A stretch of 64,000 nucleotides of DNA, from NCBI RefSeq assembly GCF_036170895.1, contig NZ_CP108036.1, forward strand, positions 372,001 through 436,000, written 5' to 3'. Source of the stretch: Streptomyces erythrochromogenes. Lineage in GTDB: Bacteria; Actinomycetota; Actinomycetes; Streptomycetales; Streptomycetaceae. The notes beneath the pieces were generated by a model. It was not told the origin of the DNA, did not search any database, and worked only from the letters and a program-made list of their open reading frames with translations. Both the position numbers and the translations under genes were made by a program. Position 1 is the stretch's first letter. Each line of letters opens with the position of its first letter. Below are positions 61,616 to 64,000 of this stretch, piece by piece.

Positions 61616-64000
61616 TCAGGACCGCCACGCCTCGATCGGGTTGCCCAGCCAGCGGGTGTCGGCGGGGACGGACTCCCCGGCCATCACGAGGGAGGCGGGG
61701 CCCAGGGTGCTGCGCGCCCCGACCGTGCTGCCGGGCAGGACGATTCCGCCCGGGCCCAGGGTGGCGCCCTCACGGAGGATCACAGTATCCGTCCTCAAGA
61801 TCCGGTCGTGGAAGAGGTGTGTCTGCAACACACAGCCGCGGTTCACGCTGACGCCGTCGCCCAGCGTGACCAGGTCCGTCTCGGGCAGCCAGTAGCTCTC
61901 GCACCACACGCCACGGCCGATCCGGGCCCCGAGCCCGCGCAGCCACAGGGACATCAGCGGCGTCCCGGGCACCGATCCGGCCAGCCAGGGCACGGCCAGG
62001 ACCTCGACGAAGGTGTCGGCGAGCTCGTTGCGCCAGACGAAGCCGCTCCACAGCGGGTGCTCGCCGGTCCGGTGCCGGCCGACCAGGAGCCACTTCGCTG
62101 TGGCCGCCGCGCAGCACGCGGCCGCGCCGGCGGCCAGCAGGACGGCCCCCGACAGCAGTGCGGCGCCCCAGACGCCCAGGCCGCTCCACGCGGTCAGCGC
62201 GCACAGGGCCGCCACGGTCAGCACGGCCAGGGCCGCCGAGCAGAACACGGGGACCAGGCGGCACAGCTCGACCAGGCCGCGCGCCCAGAGCAGGTGCGCG
62301 GGCGGGTCGTAGGTCCGGCTCCGGTCGGCGGCGGCCGCGGACCGGGGCAGCTTGACCGGTGGCAGGCCCAGGTACGAGCTGCCCTTCTTGGCCTTCTTGG
62401 GGGCGGCGGACAGGACGCCGACCAGGCCGTCGTCGGGCACGGTGCGGCCGGGGGCGGCCATGCCGGAGTTGCCGAGGAAGGCCCTGCGGCCGATCGCGGA
62501 GTGCCCGATCCGCACCCAGCCGCCGCCCAGCTCGAAGGGTGCGGTGAGGGTGTCGTCGGCGAGGAAGGCGCCTTCGCCCACGGTGGTCAGGCTCGGCAGC
62601 GCCAGCACGGTGGACACCTCGGCGCCTCGGCCGATCTTCATTCCGAGCAGGCGCAGCCAGACCGGGGTGATCAGCCCGGCGTAGAGCGGGAAGAGCGTCT
62701 CCCTGGCCAGGTCCATCAGCTGGGTGACCGTCCAGGCCTGCCAGCCGATCCGGCTGTGCGTGGGGTGGTTGCCGGCGCGCAGGCCGAGGCTGAGCAGGCG
62801 TACGGCGACCAGCAGGAGGAGCGCGTAGGCGAGGCCGAAGGCGAGTGCTGCGGGCACCACGGCGACCAGCGCTCCGCGCAGGGCCTCGACGAGCCCGGCG
62901 TCCGCGGGTACGAACCGGCTCAGCACGAGCAGGGCGGGCACGGTGGCGAGGACGGGCAGCACCGTGAGGCAGAAGCCGGTGGTCCCGTACATGGCCCGCC
63001 AGTGGACAGCGCGCGGGGGGCGTTCCTGGGGCCAGTTGCGTTTGGCCTTGCCGAGTTTGACGGCGGGCGCGCCGGCCCAGCGCTGGCCGGTCGGGACGGT
63101 CCCGACCACGGCGGAGCCGGGGGCGACCTCGGCCCGCTTGCCGATGCGGGCGCCGGGGAAGAGCATGCTGCGGGTGCCGACCACCGCTCCCGCGCCGACC
63201 CTGACGGGGCCGATCTCGAGCTGGTCCCCGTCCAGCCAGTGCCCGGAGAGGTCGACCTCGGACTCGACGGCGCAGCCGCGGCCGAGCTTGAGCATGCCGG
63301 TGACGGGGGGCAGCGCGTGCAGGTCGACCTCGGGGCCGACCTTGGCGCCGAGGGCACGGGCGTAGCGTTCGAGCCAGGAGCCGGTCAGGGAGGTCGCACC
63401 CGCGTATTCGGCCAGCCGCTCGGCGGTCCAGAGCCTGAGGTGCACGCTGCCGCCGCGCGGGTGCCGTCCGGCCTCGACCCCCCGCAGGAGCAGGCGGGCT
63501 CCGCCGGCGGCGATGGCGAGGCGGCCCGGGGGGCTGAAGAGCAGGACGCCGCCGGCGGCGACGAGCCACCAGGAGGCGGTCGGCGCCCACGGGTAGGGCC
63601 CGAACCGGTGCAGTACGTTGCCCAGTGCCAGCAGTGCGACCGTCCAGCGCAGGCCGAGCACGGTGAGCAGCGGGAGCAGCAGGAGCGACTGGACGGCCTG
63701 GGAGCGCAACGGCACCGGTGCCACGGAGCGGGCCGCGCCCTGGTCGGATACGGACTTCTCCAGGCGGCGGGCCAGCTTGCGCAGGGTGGGCTGCTGGTAG
63801 ATGTCGAGCACGGCCGCGCTCGGGTAGCGGGTCCGCAGCCGGGTGGTGAGCTGGGCGGCGGCGAGGCTGTTGCCGCCGATGGTGAAGAAGTCGTCGGAGG
63901 CGCTGGTGACGGCCGCTCCGAGGGTCTCGCGCCACTGCTCGGCGAGCCAGGCCTCGGTGCCGTGGAGCTCTTCGGCGGGGCCGGCGGTGTCCAGGTCGGG
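61616..64000 (-). CDS. Pls/PosA-type nonribosomal peptide synthetase (C-terminal part, runs off the edge)
   Basis: Open at the right edge, this minus-strand gene shows at least 794 codons. First comes a carrier domain with the phosphopantetheine serine in DDFFTIGGNSLAAAQL. Next is a membrane part with three pairs of helices (SLLLLPLLTVLGLRWTVALL; LTVLPVLATVPALLVLS with AVVPAALAFGLAYALLLLV; SAALAVLTVAALCALTAW with GAALLSGAVLLAAGAAACCA). Between and after them are three soluble left-handed-helix-like domains (GAGAVVGTRSMLFPGARIG; GHSAIGRRAFLGNSG; LVTLGDGVSVNRGCVLQ). This A-T-six-helix-three-domain plan is that of epsilon-poly-L-lysine synthetase and relatives. The adenylation domain lies outside the window, so the amino acid cannot be told. 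Confidence 0.9.
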   Translation of the reverse strand, partial: PDLDTAGPAEELHGTEAWLAEQWRETLGAAVTSASDDFFTIGGNSLAAAQLTTRLRTRYPSAAVLDIYQQPTLRKLARRLEKSVSDQGAARSVAPVPLRSQAVQSLLLLPLLTVLGLRWTVALLALGNVLHRFGPYPWAPTASWWLVAAGGVLLFSPPGRLAIAAGGARLLLRGVEAGRHPRGGSVHLRLWTAERLAEYAGATSLTGSWLERYARALGAKVGPEVDLHALPPVTGMLKLGRGCAVESEVDLSGHWLDGDQLEIGPVRVGAGAVVGTRSMLFPGARIGKRAEVAPGSAVVGTVPTGQRWAGAPAVKLGKAKRNWPQERPPRAVHWRAMYGTTGFCLTVLPVLATVPALLVLSRFVPADAGLVEALRGALVAVVPAALAFGLAYALLLLVAVRLLSLGLRAGNHPTHSRIGWQAWTVTQLMDLARETLFPLYAGLITPVWLRLLGMKIGRGAEVSTVLALPSLTTVGEGAFLADDTLTAPFELGGGWVRIGHSAIGRRAFLGNSGMAAPGRTVPDDGLVGVLSAAPKKAKKGSSYLGLPPVKLPRSAAAADRSRTYDPPAHLLWARGLVELCRLVPVFCSAALAVLTVAALCALTAWSGLGVWGAALLSGAVLLAAGAAACCAAATAKWLLVGRHRTGEHPLWSGFVWRNELADTFVEVLAVPWLAGSVPGTPLMSLWLRGLGARIGRGVWCESYWLPETDLVTLGDGVSVNRGCVLQTHLFHDRILRTDTVILREGATLGPGGIVLPGSTVGARSTLGPASLVMAGESVPADTRWLGNPIEAWRS

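Overview
This window is high-GC actinobacterial chromosome, very probably Streptomyces or a close relative. The signs are strong third-position GC bias, many GTG starts, rare TTA leucine codons, mycothiol-type enzymes, a sugar importer without its own ATPase, several SpoIIE-type phosphatases, an eukaryote-like Ser/Thr kinase, a Rv0909-type antitoxin and DUF4360 secreted proteins. I count about 54 intact or candidate genes, four broken ones, one gene cut by the right edge, and no rRNA, tRNA, CRISPR array, insertion sequence or phage.

Layout. 1-10 kb: a PadR regulator with its own operator and an acyl-CoA dehydrogenase; a flavin monooxygenase gene broken by one amber codon, divergent from a GlxA-type AraC regulator; gap (GAPDH), an orphan gltD, a serine hydrolase, and the eroded remains of a methionine ABC transporter (metN and metI pieces). 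10-16 kb: a hemerythrin protein; an overlapping MFS transporter / anmK / YbaK-like deacylase operon that looks like cell-wall sugar recycling; an NlpC/P60 hydrolase; a frameshifted DUF1963 pseudogene. 16.3-17.05 kb: a gene-free repeat island with 62-bp G-rich tandem repeats, an inverted repeat with roughly 80-bp arms, and an 86-bp tandem repeat.

17-28 kb: a mycothiol-dependent isomerase divergent from a LysR regulator, a 2H phosphoesterase, an enoyl-CoA hydratase, a Fur-family regulator divergent from katG, secreted proteins, a P-loop kinase and a methyltransferase. 27-35 kb: a coherent beta-glucan utilisation locus (ROK regulator, sugar-binding lipoprotein, two permeases, GH1 beta-glucosidase, and a convergent secreted discoidin/GH55-like protein). 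36-46 kb: an exported endonuclease/phosphatase-family protein, membrane proteins, a GNAT enzyme, two tandem DUF4360 proteins, a SnoaL-like SgcJ/EcaC protein whose promoter has the geometry of a SoxR/MerR-type promoter, a divergent flavoprotein and a PLP-dependent decarboxylase.

46-64 kb is rich in signalling and envelope functions: two large SpoIIE phosphatases flank an Rnl2-like RNA ligase; then come a VanW protein, a membrane Ser/Thr kinase with an outer lectin-like domain and a TTA codon, an AbiEii-like nucleotidyltransferase without a partner, a secreted protein with three cysteine-bearing repeats, an M1 metallopeptidase and, running off the right edge, the carrier and membrane part of a Pls/PosA-type NRPS (the poly-lysine synthetase architecture). 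The features most worth following are the SoxR-like promoter, the Pls-type synthetase with its M1 peptidase neighbour, the repeat island and the set of decayed genes.
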